Positions 32,911 to 43,200 of a DNA stretch of 64,000 bases are shown piece by piece. Position 1 is the first letter of the stretch. Each line of letters begins with the position of its first letter. The DNA is taken from the NCBI RefSeq assembly GCF_003598715.1, contig NZ_QZFU01000016.1:248001-312000 (forward strand), written 5' to 3'. Below the pieces are notes generated by a model. The model worked only from the letters and a program-made list of their open reading frames with translations. It was not told the DNA's origin and made no database searches. Both the position numbers and the translations under genes were made by a program. The DNA is from Nocardia panacis (GTDB lineage: Bacteria > Actinomycetota > Actinomycetes > Mycobacteriales > Mycobacteriaceae).

Positions 32911-32983
32911 TAGCGATGGCCGGACTTGAACCGGCGACACAACGATTATGAGTCGTTTGCTCTACCGACTGAGCTACACCGCC
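32911..32983 (-). tRNA. metT: tRNA-Met (CAT anticodon), elongator
   Basis: The 73-base cloverleaf has acceptor GGCGGTG pairing with CATCGCT, anticodon loop CTCATAA and T-arm GGTTCAAGTCC. The acceptor begins with a standard pair-like G-U rather than the initiator mismatch, so it is read as elongator. It lies between tRNA-Thr and rpmG, as in mycobacteria. Confidence 0.95.
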
Positions 32984-33059
32984 ACGTGGACGCATTGCGA
33001 TGGTGCTGCGCCCAACCCTACATAGCGATGCCGAGTCGGTCACCACCGGCAATCCGGCG

Positions 33060-33132
33060 AGCCCCCTAACGGAATCGAACCGTTGACCTTTTCCTTACCA
33101 TGGAAACGCTCTGCCGACTGAGCTAAGGGGGC
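33060..33132 (-). tRNA. thrT: tRNA-Thr (GGT anticodon)
   Basis: Acceptor GCCCCCT/AGGGGGC, anticodon stem TTTCC/GGAAA around loop ATGGTAA (anticodon GGT) and T-arm GGTTCGATTCC define a 73-base tRNA-Thr. It leads the tRNA-Thr, tRNA-Met, rpmG group. Confidence 0.96.
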
Positions 33133-33278
33133 GCGACTACATCCGCACCGATCTCGATCTCCTCGAGAACCGGGGCGGTGAAGCCTTGAACGAGGTTACA
33201 CACTCCTCGTGCCGACTACCAAACCGCCTGATAAAGCCCTATTTTTCCGGACCGATTCCGCAGCGGGGCCACGCGCCT

Positions 33279-33334
33279 GGCGTACCTCCGGCCGCGCGCG
33301 GGTTCAAGGACAGCTTCGCCGGCAGCGCCTCTCA
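33279..33334 (+). repeat. Dispersed repeat, family A, at the yajQ stop codon (opposite orientation)
   Basis: The sequence begins GGCGTACCTCC and ends with the block GGACAGCTTCGCCGGCAGCG. It matches the copy at 50381-50455 but is shorter and diverged in the middle. Its right end touches the TGA of yajQ, which is on the minus strand. Confidence 0.5.
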
Positions 33335-33823
33335 GCGGTAGTTGACGAATTGCAGCGCGATCCCGAAATCCTCGCCCTTCAACAGCGCGATCACGGCCTG
33401 CAGATCATCGCGCTTCTTGCTGCTGACCCGCAGCTCCTCGCCCTGGATCTGCGCCTTGACGCCCTTGGGACCCTCATCGCGGATCTTCTTGGAGATCTTC
33501 TTCGCGTGCTCGGTATCGATACCCTGCACCAGCGTCCCGGTGATCTTGTAGATCTTCCCCGAGGCCTGCGGCTCGCCCGCATCGAACGCCTTGAGCGAGA
33601 TATCGCGGCGGATCAGCTTCTCCTTGAACACATCCAGCGCCGCCTTCACCCGCTCCTCGGCCTCGGCGGTGAGCACGATCTTGTCCTCGCCCGACCATTC
33701 GATCTTCGCGCCGGTGTTGCGGAAGTCATAGCGGGTGCCCAGCTCCTTCTCCGCCTGATGCAGGGCGTTGTCGACCTCCTGACGATCGACCTTGCTCACG
33801 ACATCGAAAGACGAATCAGCCAC
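33332..33823 (-). CDS. YajQ family nucleotide-binding protein
   Basis: The 163-residue protein begins [20 protein letters not shown] and has both YajQ half-domains: [34 protein letters not shown], and [38 protein letters not shown], ending in LQFVNYR as is typical. Family members bind nucleotides (c-di-GMP has been reported for some) and RNA-like ligands; the role here is unknown. The start is GTG 33823 with GGAG 8 bases upstream. Confidence 0.96.
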   Translation of the reverse strand: MADSSFDVVSKVDRQEVDNALHQAEKELGTRYDFRNTGAKIEWSGEDKIVLTAEAEERVKAALDVFKEKLIRRDISLKAFDAGEPQASGKIYKITGTLVQGIDTEHAKKISKKIRDEGPKGVKAQIQGEELRVSSKKRDDLQAVIALLKGEDFGIALQFVNYR

Positions 33824-33941
33824 GCTGCGCTCCTGTCCAAACGGTTCGAAGAGGGTTACCGAACGCCGAGGGGAATCCGGCACGTCAGTTGTACCCGCAA
33901 GCCAGACGTTAGTCCCGTCGCACGGCCGTTGCCCAGCCGGT

Positions 33942-33970
33942 TTGCATTTCGGGGGGAGGTTCGATGTATT
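33942..33970 (+). promoter_or_regulatory. Promoter of tRNA-Tyr
   Basis: TTGCAT (-35, 33942-33947) and TGTATT (-10, 33965-33970) are separated by 17 bases and lie 30 bases before the mature tRNA-Tyr 5' end. Confidence 0.6.
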
Positions 33971-34000
33971 CTTCTCACCGCACGAAAACAGTGCGCGAAC

Positions 34001-34083
34001 GGCAGGTTGCCCGAGCGGCCAATGGGAGCAGACTGTAAATCTGCCGGTGAAAGCCTACGTAGGTTCGAATCCTACACCTGCCA
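34001..34083 (+). tRNA. tyrT: tRNA-Tyr (GTA anticodon)
   Basis: This 83-base class II tRNA has acceptor GGCAGGT/ACCTGCC, anticodon loop CTGTAAA (anticodon GTA), a long variable arm (GAAAGCCTACG region) and T-arm GGTTCGAATCC. Its own promoter and terminator show it is a single transcription unit. Confidence 0.97.
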
Positions 34084-34096
34084 CCGTCGTTCGCTG

Positions 34097-34134
34097 AAAG
34101 AGCCTCATCCGCGCAAACGCGGATGAGGCTCTTT
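34097..34134 (+). terminator. Terminator after tRNA-Tyr
   Basis: A perfect 17-bp stem (34097-34113 / 34118-34134) with CAAA loop is followed by CTCGTTTTG, a clear intrinsic terminator. It may also stop htpX transcription from the other strand. Confidence 0.9.
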
Positions 34135-34204
34135 CTCGTTTTGTCGCGCGAGGGCGCGATCCGGTTGTGGCGCAACCATATTCACCCGATAGCTGCCGGT
34201 TCGC

Positions 34205-35086
34205 TCAGTAGCGATGATCACCGCCTGCCATCTGCTCCAGCCGGGCGATCCGATCGGCCATCGGGGGGTGGGTGGAGAACCAGCGGGCGGCACGCTCACC
34301 CGCGCGGAACGGGTTGGCGATCATCAGATGCGACTGGGCCGTCAACTGCGGTTCCGGCGGTAGCGGCGCGGCCTGGACGCCGCGTTCCAGCTTGCGCAGG
34401 GCCGAGGCCAAAGCCAAAGGGTCGCCGGTGAGTTCGGCGCCGGATTGGTCGGCCTGGTATTCGCGCGATCGGGACACGGCCAGTTTGATCAGTCCGGCCG
34501 CGATCGGACCGAGGAGCGAAACCAACAGCACACCAAGGAAATTCGGGCCTTCGCCCTCGCGATTGCCGCCGAAGGCCGAGGCGAAGAACGCGAGATTGGC
34601 CAATCCGGAGATGACGGCGGCGAGCGCGCCCGCGATGGAGGAGATCAGGATGTCGCGGTTGTAGACGTGGGAGAGCTCATGGCCGAGCACCGCCCGCAAT
34701 TCACGCTCATCGAGCAGTTGCAGGATGCCGCTGGTACAGCAGACCGCGGCATGGCGCGGATCGCGTCCGGTCGCGAAGGCATTGGGCGCGTTCGTCGGGC
34801 TGATGTAGAGCCGGGGCATCGGTTGGCGGGCGGCGGTGGCCAGCTCACGCACGATCCGGTAGACCACCGGGGCCTCCAACTCGCTGACGGGCTGGGCGTG
34901 CATGGCCCTGAGTGCCAGCTTGTCGCTGTAGAAGTAGGCGTAGGCATTCATACCGACGGCGACGAGGATGGCCAGCACGAGTATCACCGGGCTGCGGAAC
35001 ATGGCCCCGGCGAACACGATGAGGGCCGACAGGCCGACCATCAGCCCGAACGTCTTGAGTCCATTCGCATACCCGTGCCCGTGCAT
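34205..35086 (-). CDS. htpX: Membrane metalloprotease HtpX (M48)
   Basis: The 293-residue protein has two N-terminal membrane segments (residues ~10-50), the zinc motif [12 protein letters not shown] and the downstream glutamate ligand in [30 protein letters not shown] near the C-terminus is also typical of HtpX. It degrades damaged membrane proteins. AAGGAG lies 4 bases before the ATG. Its neighbour grcC matches the order in M. tuberculosis (Rv0562-Rv0563). Confidence 0.97.
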   Translation of the reverse strand: MHGHGYANGLKTFGLMVGLSALIVFAGAMFRSPVILVLAILVAVGMNAYAYFYSDKLALRAMHAQPVSELEAPVVYRIVRELATAARQPMPRLYISPTNAPNAFATGRDPRHAAVCCTSGILQLLDERELRAVLGHELSHVYNRDILISSIAGALAAVISGLANLAFFASAFGGNREGEGPNFLGVLLVSLLGPIAAGLIKLAVSRSREYQADQSGAELTGDPLALASALRKLERGVQAAPLPPEPQLTAQSHLMIANPFRAGERAARWFSTHPPMADRIARLEQMAGGDHRY

Positions 35087-35213
35087 ACGTCTCCTTGCCC
35101 ACGCCCCGGCTGCTGTCCTGTGCCGCGCCGCCGATACCGAACGACGAGCGCCTTACACCTGACAAACGATAGGAGCCCACTCCGGAGTTCCGCGACGGAC
35201 TCGACCTCGGTGC

Positions 35214-36236
35214 CTATCCGACGCGTTCGATGGTGTAACGCACCAGAGACTCCAGCGCCTCATTCGCCGGCCCCTGGGGCAGCGCGGCCAGTTCCGCGTG
35301 CGCGAGATCGGCGTAGCTCTGCAACTTCTCCTTGGCCAGCAGCATGCCGCGCGACCGCGAGAGCAGCTCGAGGGCGGTGTCGACCTCCGCATCCGTACGC
35401 AGCGGGCGGGCCAGCAGCGCCCGCAGCCGATCGCCCTCCGCACCCTCCTCGCGCAGCGCGTACAGCACCGGCAGGGTGTGCACGCCCTCGCGCAGATCGG
35501 TGCCCGGCGTCTTGCCGGACTGCTCGGAGGCCGAGGAGATATCGATGATGTCGTCGGAGATCTGGAAGGCGGTACCGACGGCGTCGCCGAGGCGGGCCAA
35601 CCGCTCCACACTCTCCGGATCGGCCCCCGTGAAGGTGCCGCCGAATCTGCCGCAGGCGGCAATCAACGATCCGGTCTTCTCCCACACCACCCGCAGGTAG
35701 TGCTCCACCGGATCCTCGGAATCGCGCGCCCCCATGGTCTCTCGCATCTGACCGGTGACCAGTTCGGCGAAGGTCTCGGCGATGACGCGCACCGCGTCCG
35801 GCCCCAGGGTGGAGGTCAGGCGCGAGGCGTGCGCGAACAGGTAGTCGCCCGCCAGGATCGCGACACTGTTGCTCCAGCGCGAATTCACGCTCTGCGCGCC
35901 CCGACGCATAGGGGCCTCGTCCATCACGTCGTCGTGGTACAGCGTGGCCAGATGCACCAACTCCACGACGGTGGCGGCGGTGATCAGGTGCGGATCATTG
36001 GGGCGCGGCCCGAACTGGCCGGTCAGGACGGTGAACAGCGGTCGGAACCGCTTACCGCCCGCCTTGGCCAGGTGCAGCGCCGCCTGCTGCAGGAATTCCT
36101 CCCCGTCGGACAGTTCGGCGACCAACAGCTTCTCGACCTGTTCCAGGCCGTTGCGCACCGTAGCGGCGAGCTCCGGATCACCGAGTTCCACCCCGGCGAC
36201 CACCGTATTCTGCGCACTCACAGCCGATGTGCTCAT
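35214..36236 (-). CDS. grcC: Long-chain polyprenyl diphosphate synthase (GrcC type, menaquinone side chain)
   Basis: The 340-residue enzyme has both Asp-rich motifs: LYHDDVMDEAPMRRG (first, chain elongation site) and QISDDIIDISS (second). GGKRFRP binds the isopentenyl diphosphate. The small residues before the first motif are consistent with long-chain products. Position beside menJ and menG suggests it makes the menaquinone tail; chain length cannot be read. I chose ATG 36236 (MSTSAVSAQN) with GGGAG upstream over an in-frame start at 36293. It is divergent from menJ. Confidence 0.93.
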   Translation of the reverse strand: MSTSAVSAQNTVVAGVELGDPELAATVRNGLEQVEKLLVAELSDGEEFLQQAALHLAKAGGKRFRPLFTVLTGQFGPRPNDPHLITAATVVELVHLATLYHDDVMDEAPMRRGAQSVNSRWSNSVAILAGDYLFAHASRLTSTLGPDAVRVIAETFAELVTGQMRETMGARDSEDPVEHYLRVVWEKTGSLIAACGRFGGTFTGADPESVERLARLGDAVGTAFQISDDIIDISSASEQSGKTPGTDLREGVHTLPVLYALREEGAEGDRLRALLARPLRTDAEVDTALELLSRSRGMLLAKEKLQSYADLAHAELAALPQGPANEALESLVRYTIERVG

Positions 36237-36344
36237 CTCTTCTCCCAGCGCCGCTTCCGACCCCACGGTAGAGAACCTAGCGTGTCCCCGCATGAAGGCC
36301 CCATGAACACCGTCACTGCGGCGCGGGGTGACAGGATGGATCCC

Positions 36345-37604
36345 ATGGGTTCACCGGAGGAAAATCCCGCGGCGGCGCTGCCCGACCGGGTCGAGGTGCT
36401 CGTGGTCGGCGCGGGGCCCGCGGGCTCGGCCGCCGCCGCCTGGGCCGCGCGCGCCGGACGCGAGGTGCTCTTGCTCGACGCCGCGGTCTTCCCCAGGGAC
36501 AAGACCTGCGGCGATGGCCTCACCCCCCGCGCCACCGCCGAGTTGGAGCATCTCGGCCTCGGCGAATGGGCGCGCTCGCATACGGTGAATCGCGGGCTGC
36601 GGATGGCCGGATTCGGGCGCGAGGTGGAGTTGCCGTGGCCCGGCGGCGGCTTCCCGAAATACGGAAGCGCCGTCCCCCGAATCGAACTCGACGACAAGTT
36701 GCGGCGCACCGCCGAGACCTCCGGCGCGCGCGTGATCGACGGCGCGAAGGTGGTGGATATCACCAAGGAGGGCGACCGGGTCGCGAGTGTGACGGTGCGG
36801 ACCGCCGAGTCGACCCACACTGTCGCCTGCCGAATCCTGGTGGTGGCCGACGGGGTTCGCTCCCCCATCGGCAAAATGCTCGGCCGCACTTGGCATCGGC
36901 GCTTCGCCTACGGCACCGCCGCGCGCGCCTATATGAAATCCGCGCGCAGCGATGATCAGTGGATCACCTCGCACCTGGAATTGCGCAATCCTCAGGGCGA
37001 ACTGGTGCCGGGGTACGGCTGGATCTTCCCACTCGGCAATGGCGAAGTGAATATCGGCGTCGGATCGCTGGCCACCGAGCGGCGGCCTGCGCATGTCGCG
37101 CTCAAACCGCTGCTGGAGCACTATGTCGAGTCGCGCAGGCCGGAGTGGGGGCTCGAAGGCGAGCCGCGCGCGGTGGCCTCGGCACTGCTGCCGATGGGTG
37201 GCGCGGTATCGAATGTGGCCGGACGCAACTGGGCGCTGGTCGGCGATGCCGCGGGCTGCGTGAACCCGCTCAATGGCGAAGGCATCGACTACGGCCTGGA
37301 AGGCGGACATCTGCTCGCCGACCTGCTGGACGAGCCGAATCTCACCGCCGTGTGGCCGCGACTGCTGCGCGCCCGCTACGGGCGGACCTTCTCGATGGCG
37401 CGGCGGCTGGCCGGGTTGGCCACCCATCCGCGCACGGTGCCGCTCGGCGGGCCGCCGGTCATGCGGTCGAAGGTTCTGCAGCGCACCGCGGTTCGCGTAA
37501 TGGGCAATCTCGTCACCGACGAGGATGTCGATTTCGTCGCGCGCGCGTGGCGCACTGCGGGGCGCGCCTCGATGCGCATCGACGGACTGCCCCCCTTCGC
37601 ATAG
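36345..37604 (+). CDS. menJ: Menaquinone reductase MenJ (geranylgeranyl-reductase family flavoprotein)
   Basis: The FAD-binding GxGxxG motif (VLVVGAGPAGSAAAAWAARAG), FPRDKTCGDGLTPRA, and VGDAAGCVNPLNGEGIDYGLE place it in the geranylgeranyl reductase family. The best match from memory is M. tuberculosis Rv0561c (MenJ), which saturates one isoprene unit of menaquinone. The start is ambiguous: ATG 36303, 36336 and 36345 are all in frame. I chose 36345 because AGGA lies 8 bases upstream, giving 419 residues. It is divergent from grcC over about 100 bp. Confidence 0.93.
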   Translation: MGSPEENPAAALPDRVEVLVVGAGPAGSAAAAWAARAGREVLLLDAAVFPRDKTCGDGLTPRATAELEHLGLGEWARSHTVNRGLRMAGFGREVELPWPGGGFPKYGSAVPRIELDDKLRRTAETSGARVIDGAKVVDITKEGDRVASVTVRTAESTHTVACRILVVADGVRSPIGKMLGRTWHRRFAYGTAARAYMKSARSDDQWITSHLELRNPQGELVPGYGWIFPLGNGEVNIGVGSLATERRPAHVALKPLLEHYVESRRPEWGLEGEPRAVASALLPMGGAVSNVAGRNWALVGDAAGCVNPLNGEGIDYGLEGGHLLADLLDEPNLTAVWPRLLRARYGRTFSMARRLAGLATHPRTVPLGGPPVMRSKVLQRTAVRVMGNLVTDEDVDFVARAWRTAGRASMRIDGLPPFA

Positions 37605-37651
37605 AAATGGTCGAGCACAGAAATGGCCGAGCCGGGAAGTAGCCTGTTGCG

Positions 37652-38173
37652 GTGGCGGAAACCAGGCAGTCCGAGAGGCGGCGACCAGGACTGCTGCGCA
37701 GGCTCGAACGGGTGACCGCCGCCGAAGTTCCCCCTTCCGAGACCGCGCGCCAACGGCGACTGCGGCGGATCGGAAACGGCGTGCTGTGGACGGCGGCGGT
37801 GGTCAGCGCGCTGACCGTGCTGCTGGTGCTGGCCGCTTGGCGCAACGACTACCTGATCGGCTCCGACAAGGGCGTGGCCACCGCCGAGGTGCTCTCCGCG
37901 GGGCGGCTGCGCTCGGCGGTCATGTACGTCACACCGGACGGGCGCTCGCACAATCCGAAGGTCGGTGTCCTCTACCCGACCAACCTCACCGCCGGTGAGC
38001 GCATCAATGTCGAATACTCGCGCAGCGATCCGGATCTGGTCCGGGTCGCCGGACGCGATGTCCGGGTAGCCGTACCCCCGGCCCTGTCGGTGCTCGCGGT
38101 GAGTTGGGGTTTGGCGCTGCCCACCGTGTGGGTGCTGCGCCGCCTGCGCCGCAGGCCCGAGCCACGCCCCTAG
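37652..38173 (+). CDS. DUF3592-type membrane protein (Rv0556-like)
   Basis: The 173-residue protein has two membrane segments (residues ~44-63, [17 protein letters not shown], and ~143-162, [19 protein letters not shown]). They flank an extracytoplasmic domain with [31 protein letters not shown], the DUF3592 signature. M. tuberculosis has a similar protein, Rv0556, beside the mannosyltransferase Rv0557, so the pair is conserved. The GTG start lacks a Shine-Dalgarno but TAGCCT lies 6 bases upstream. The stop codon is the first three bases of a dispersed repeat. Confidence 0.85.
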   Translation: MAETRQSERRRPGLLRRLERVTAAEVPPSETARQRRLRRIGNGVLWTAAVVSALTVLLVLAAWRNDYLIGSDKGVATAEVLSAGRLRSAVMYVTPDGRSHNPKVGVLYPTNLTAGERINVEYSRSDPDLVRVAGRDVRVAVPPALSVLAVSWGLALPTVWVLRRLRRRPEPRP

Positions 38174-38210
38174 GCGTACCTTCGCCTTCGCTGCGGCCAT
38201 GCCCACTCGG
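38171..38210 (+). repeat. Dispersed repeat, family A, at a DUF3592 gene stop codon
   Basis: The element starts TAGGCGTACCTTCGCCTTCG at the stop codon and continues CTGCGGCCATGCCCA before diverging. It is a partial (about 40-bp) copy of the family seen at 5090, 33279 and 50381. Confidence 0.55.
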
Positions 38211-38295
38211 CCGCGCCCGAAGCGTTCGCCGGAACTTTCCGTGGGCTTCATGTTGGTGTCGGGGGACGGCGCGGTGCGGCGGCCACGCTGGGGGC

Positions 38296-39435
38296 GTGCG
38301 AGTAGCGATCGTCGCGGAGTCGTTCCTGCCGAATATGAATGGCGTGGTCAACTCCGTGCTGCGGGTGCTTGACCATCTGGACCGCCACGGACACGACGCG
38401 ATGATCGTCGCGCCGGACACCGTGCGCGGGCGGCCGCCCGCGCCGCGCCGGTATGAACGCTTCCCGGTGCATCGGGTGCCTGCGGTCATGGTGCCGAAGA
38501 TCAGTTCGCTGCCGGTCGGGCTACCGCAGCCCGCGATCACCGCGGCGCTGGCGGATTTCGACGCCGACGTGGTGCACCTGGCCTCGCCGTTCCTGCTCGG
38601 AGCGGGCGGGCTGGCGGCGGCGCTGCGCCTGGATCTGCCGAGTGTCGCGGTGTATCAGACCGATGTGGCGGGCTTCGCCAAAAGTTACGGCCTCGGGCTC
38701 GCCAGTCGGGCTGCCTGGGCTTGGACGCGCCGCATCCACGAGGGTGCGACGCGCACGTTGGCGCCGTCCACCGCGGCGGCCGAGGATCTCGCGCGCCACG
38801 GCATCCCCAGGGTGCACCGCTGGGGGCGCGGGGTGGATATCGCTCGATTCACCCCGTCGGCGCGCACACCGGAGTTGCGCGAGCGCTGGTTGGGCGGGCG
38901 CAAGCTGCTGGTCGGCTTCGTCGGCCGACTCGCGCCGGAGAAACATGTCGACCGGTTGGCGGTGCTCGCCGCGAATCCGGAGATCCAACTGGTCATCGTC
39001 GGTGCCGGGCCGGAGCGGGGCAAGCTCGCGAAGCTGCTGCCCGACGCGATATTCACCGGCGAACTCGGCGGCGACGAACTGGCGCGGGCGTACGCGAGCC
39101 TGGATGTGATGGTGCACCCCGGCGAGCACGAGACGTTCTGTCAGGGTGTGCAGGAGGCTCTGGCCTCGGGTGTGCCGGTGATCGGACCGGACGCGGGCGG
39201 GCCGCGGGATCTGATCGCGCACTGCCGCAACGGATATCTGCTCCCGGTGGACCGTTTCACCGAACTGCTGCCCAGTGCCGTTGCCGCGCTGCGGGATCCG
39301 GCGCTGCGCACCAGATTCGCGGGCGCGGCCCGCAAATCGGTGCTGTCGCGGACCTGGCCCGCCGTCTGCGCCGAGTTGATGGGGCACTACGCCGAGGTGA
39401 CGGGCGCGGGACTCGCGCTGCCGCACACCGCCTGA
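38296..39435 (+). CDS. mgtA: GT4 glycosyltransferase, GDP-mannose-dependent alpha-mannosyltransferase (MgtA-like)
   Basis: The 379-residue GT-B enzyme has [22 protein letters not shown] at the N-terminus, [15 protein letters not shown], the [13 protein letters not shown] donor-site motif and [19 protein letters not shown] with the E-x7-E pattern of GT4. It matches M. tuberculosis Rv0557 (MgtA), which mannosylates glycosylated diacylglycerol lipids; the exact acceptor is inferred. The start is GTG 38296, since frames upstream cross the preceding gene and the repeat. No Shine-Dalgarno is visible. Confidence 0.9.
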   Translation: MRVAIVAESFLPNMNGVVNSVLRVLDHLDRHGHDAMIVAPDTVRGRPPAPRRYERFPVHRVPAVMVPKISSLPVGLPQPAITAALADFDADVVHLASPFLLGAGGLAAALRLDLPSVAVYQTDVAGFAKSYGLGLASRAAWAWTRRIHEGATRTLAPSTAAAEDLARHGIPRVHRWGRGVDIARFTPSARTPELRERWLGGRKLLVGFVGRLAPEKHVDRLAVLAANPEIQLVIVGAGPERGKLAKLLPDAIFTGELGGDELARAYASLDVMVHPGEHETFCQGVQEALASGVPVIGPDAGGPRDLIAHCRNGYLLPVDRFTELLPSAVAALRDPALRTRFAGAARKSVLSRTWPAVCAELMGHYAEVTGAGLALPHTA

Positions 39436-39494
39436 TCGCCGCCGCGACCCGATACAGCGTCACGGGATACAGGGCGGGCGGATAGCCTCGTGGG

Positions 39495-40199
39495 GTGGCG
39501 AAAACTGACTCGGCCTGTGCCTCGCTGGACAAGCGACCGCGCGAGGTCGCGGCGATGTTCGACGGCGTCGCGAAGCGGTACGACCTGACCAATACCGTGA
39601 TCTCCCTGGGTCAGGACCGGTACTGGCGCCGCGCGGTGCACCGGGCGGTCGCGCCGCGCCCCGGCGAGCGGATTCTCGACCTGGCGGCGGGCACCGGCAT
39701 CTCCACGGCCGACCTCGCCAAATCGGGTGCCTGGTGCCTGGCGGCTGATTTCTCCAAGGGCATGTTGGCCGCGGGCAGCTTCCGCGAGGTGCCGATGGTC
39801 GCCGCGGACGCCACCGCGTTGCCCTTCGCCGACGATTCCTTCGACGCGGTGACCATCTCCTACGGTTTGCGCAATATCTCCGACACCGACGCGGCACTGC
39901 GGGAGATGCTGCGGGTCACCAAACCCGGCGGTCGGCTGCTGGTGTGCGAATTCTCCACACCGATCGTCCCGGTGTTCCGGACCGTGTACATGGAGTATCT
40001 GATGCGGGCGCTGCCTCGGGTCGCTCGCACTGTGAGCAGTCATCCGGATGCCTACATCTACCTGGCCGAATCCATCCGGTCCTGGCCCAATCAGCGGCGA
40101 CTGGCCGCGCGGATCGCCGAGAGCGGCTGGTCCTCGGTGCGGTGGCGCAATCTCTCCTTCGGCATCGCGGCCATGCACCGGGCCTACAAGCTGGGTTGA
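39495..40199 (+). CDS. menG: Demethylmenaquinone methyltransferase
   Basis: The 234-residue class I methyltransferase has the UbiE/MenG signatures: [25 protein letters not shown] at the start, [19 protein letters not shown] for [21 protein letters not shown] and [20 protein letters not shown]. It adds the last methyl group to the quinone ring. The GTG start has no Shine-Dalgarno, while TAGCCT lies 6 bases upstream, so a leaderless transcript is likely. It follows mgtA as in M. tuberculosis (Rv0557-Rv0558). Confidence 0.97.
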   Translation: MAKTDSACASLDKRPREVAAMFDGVAKRYDLTNTVISLGQDRYWRRAVHRAVAPRPGERILDLAAGTGISTADLAKSGAWCLAADFSKGMLAAGSFREVPMVAADATALPFADDSFDAVTISYGLRNISDTDAALREMLRVTKPGGRLLVCEFSTPIVPVFRTVYMEYLMRALPRVARTVSSHPDAYIYLAESIRSWPNQRRLAARIAESGWSSVRWRNLSFGIAAMHRAYKLG

Positions 40200-40287
40200 G
40201 GCGTCCTCACCGCCGGAAATCTCGACGATGAGGCGGAACGTCACCTATACCTAACGCGCGGTAAACCCGGCGCAATCGGCGCTGCGC

Positions 40288-43200
40288 ATGATCGGTGCCA
40301 TGGCGGATTCGGTCACCGCGCCCGGTGCGCGCACCACCCGGACCGCGTGCTCGTACTGCGGTGTCGGCTGCGGCATCACCGTCGAGACGCGGCCCGACGC
40401 GTCGGGCGCGCCCGTCATCGCGAAGGTCACCGGTGATCGGCTGCATCCGGCCAATGCCGGTCGGCTCTGCACGAAGGGCGCGACCCATCCGGAGTTGATG
40501 CGCGCGCCGGGTCGCATGACCTCGGCCTACCTGCGACCCGATCGCGCCGAGCAGGCGCGGCCCGCGACGGTGGACGAAGCGGTGCGGGCGGCCGCGACGC
40601 GATTGCGGGCCATCCTCGACGAGCACGGTCCGGATGCGATCGCGCTCTATGTGTCGGGCCAAATGTCGCTGGAAGCACAGTATTTGGCGACGAAACTGGC
40701 CAAAGGCTATGTGCGGACCAAACATATCGAGGCGAATTCGCGCCTGTGCATGGCCAGTGCGGGCACCGGCTACAAGCAGTCGCTCGGGGCGGACGGCCCG
40801 CCCGGTTCCTACGACGATTTCGAGCGGGCCGACCTGTTCTTCGTCATCGGCGCGAATATGGCCGACTGCCACCCGATCCTGTTCCTGCGCATGGCCGAGC
40901 GCCTGCGCGCGGGCGCGCGCCTGATCGTGGTGGATCCGCGCCGCACCGACACTGCGGCCAAGGCGGATCTGTTTCTGCAAATCGCGCCGGGCACGGATCT
41001 GGCGCTGCTCAACGGCCTGCTGCATCTGCTGCTCGAAAACGGTGATATCGACAAGGATTTCATCGCCGAGCACACCGAGGGCTGGGCGGCGATGCCGGAA
41101 TTCCTCGCCGACTATCCACCGCATCGGGTGGCCGAACTCACCGGTCTGGCCGAACAGGACATTCGCACGGCCGCGCGGTGGATCGGCGCGGCGGGGGAAT
41201 GGATGTCGCTGTGGACCATGGGGCTCAATCAGTCCACACACGGCACCTGGAGCACCAACGCACTGTGCAATCTGCACCTGGCCACCGGCGCGATCTGCCG
41301 TCCCGGCAGCGGACCGTTCTCGCTCACCGGTCAGCCCAATGCCATGGGCGGACGCGAAATGGGTTATATGGGACCGGGTTTGCCCGGTCAGCGCAGTGTG
41401 CTGGCCGCGAAGGACCGCGCCTTCGTGGAGGCGGCGTGGGATATCGAGCCGGGTAGCGTCCGCAGCGAGGCCGGACCGGGCACCATCGAGATGTTCCGAG
41501 AGATGGCCGAGGGGCGCATCAAGGCGGCCTGGATCATCTGCACCAATCCCGTAGCCAGTGTGAGCAATCGGAAGACGGTGATCGCCGGGTTGGAGGCCGC
41601 CGAACTGGTGATCGTGCAGGACGCCTTCCGCGAGACCTCGACCACCGCCTACGCCGACATACTGCTGCCCGCCACGCTCTGGGCGGAATCCGATGCGGTG
41701 CTGGTGAATTCGGAACGCACCGTCACCCTGGCACAGCAGTCGATCGAACCGGCGGGTGCGGCGGTGCCCGATTGGCGACTCATCGCCGCGCTCGCCACGG
41801 CGATGGGTTTCGATGGTTTCCGATTCGATTCCGGCGCCGAGGTTTTCGAGGAGATCAAGCGCTTCGCCAATCCGGCCACCGGCTACGACCTGCGCGGTAT
41901 GAGCTACGAACTGCTGCGCGAGGGACCCATGCAGTGGCCGTGTCCGGATTCGGATCGACGGCGCAATCCGGTGCGCTACCGCAATGACGGGGTGAGTCAG
42001 CACACGCACCTCGACGCCGAGGGGCGGCGACCCGCGCTGGCCTTCGCGACGCCGAGCCGCCGCGCCGTGTTCTGGCCCCGTCCGCATCTGCCCGCCGAGG
42101 AACTGCCCGACGACGACTACCCGTTCGTGCTGAATACCGGTCGGCTGCAACATCAGTGGCACACCATGACCAAGACCGGCCGGATCGACAAGCTGAATCG
42201 GCTCACCGGCGAACCGTTCGTCGAGGTGCATCCCGAGGACGCCGCACGGCTCGGGATACGCGCGGGCGACCATCTCGAGATCGCCTCGCGCCGCGGCCGG
42301 GCCGTACTCCCGGTGCGCATCGACGACCGGGTGCGAGTGGGCGACTGCTTCGCACCGTTCCACTGGAATGACGAACAGGGCGAGTACTTGACCATCAACG
42401 CGGTGACCAATGACGCGGTGGACCCGTTCTCGCTGCAACCCGAGTTCAAGGTGTGCGCGGTCGCGCTGCGGCGGGTGACGGGTATTGCCGAGCCCGTCAC
42501 CGAGGCGCCCCTCGAATCACCGTTCACCGCAGCGGGTTCCACCCATCCGCTGGCCGCGACGCTCGGATTGGACGCGGGCAGCACGCCGACGCTGAGCGAG
42601 GGCGAGCGCACCTACCTGAGCGGCTATCTCGCGGCGCTGCACGCGATTCCCGGCACCGGCCTGCCCGTATTGCCCGATACCGCGCCCATTTCGCCGCTGA
42701 GCAGGTTGTGGATCGATGGGCTGCTGGCCGGAATGTACTCGCGGGCAGCAGGTTCGCCCGAACAAGCCGAGGAAGTCCCGGCGCGGCGGGTCACGGTGCT
42801 GTGGGCCTCGCAGACCGGAACCGCCGAGGAATTCGCGGCGGCCGCCGCCACCCGGCTCGGTGCGGCGGGATTCGCGCCGCACCTGCTGGAGATGGACTCC
42901 TGCGACCTGTCCGCGCTGACCGGTGACACCCTGGTCATCAGCAGCACCTTCGGCGACGGCGGCGCACCCGACAATGGCGCGGACTTCTGGACCCGCCTGG
43001 ACGACAGCGCTATTCGACTGTCCGGGCTGCGCTACGCGGTATTCGCCCTCGGCGACTCCTCCTACGACGATTTCTGCGGACACGGACGTCGGCTGGACGA
43101 GGCGCTGGCCGCGCGGGGCGCGCTGCGGCTGCTGCCGCGCGTGGACAGCGAACCCGATTGCGGCGAACCGGCCGCGCGCTGGCTCGACGAGGTGGTCGCC

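Noticed and set aside
35298..37604. 768-codon version of menJ
   Set aside because: The first ~350 codons are antisense to grcC; the FAD-binding fold begins only after ATG 36345.
37605..37651. Short direct repeat AGAAATGG[T/C]CGAGC
   Set aside because: Only two 14-base copies next to each other with no structure; probably chance or minor slippage.
40200..40287. GlnR-like boxes upstream of the nitrate reductase
   Set aside because: GTCACC and GGTAAAC fragments exist but the spacing does not form the GTnAC-n6-GAAAC pattern convincingly.
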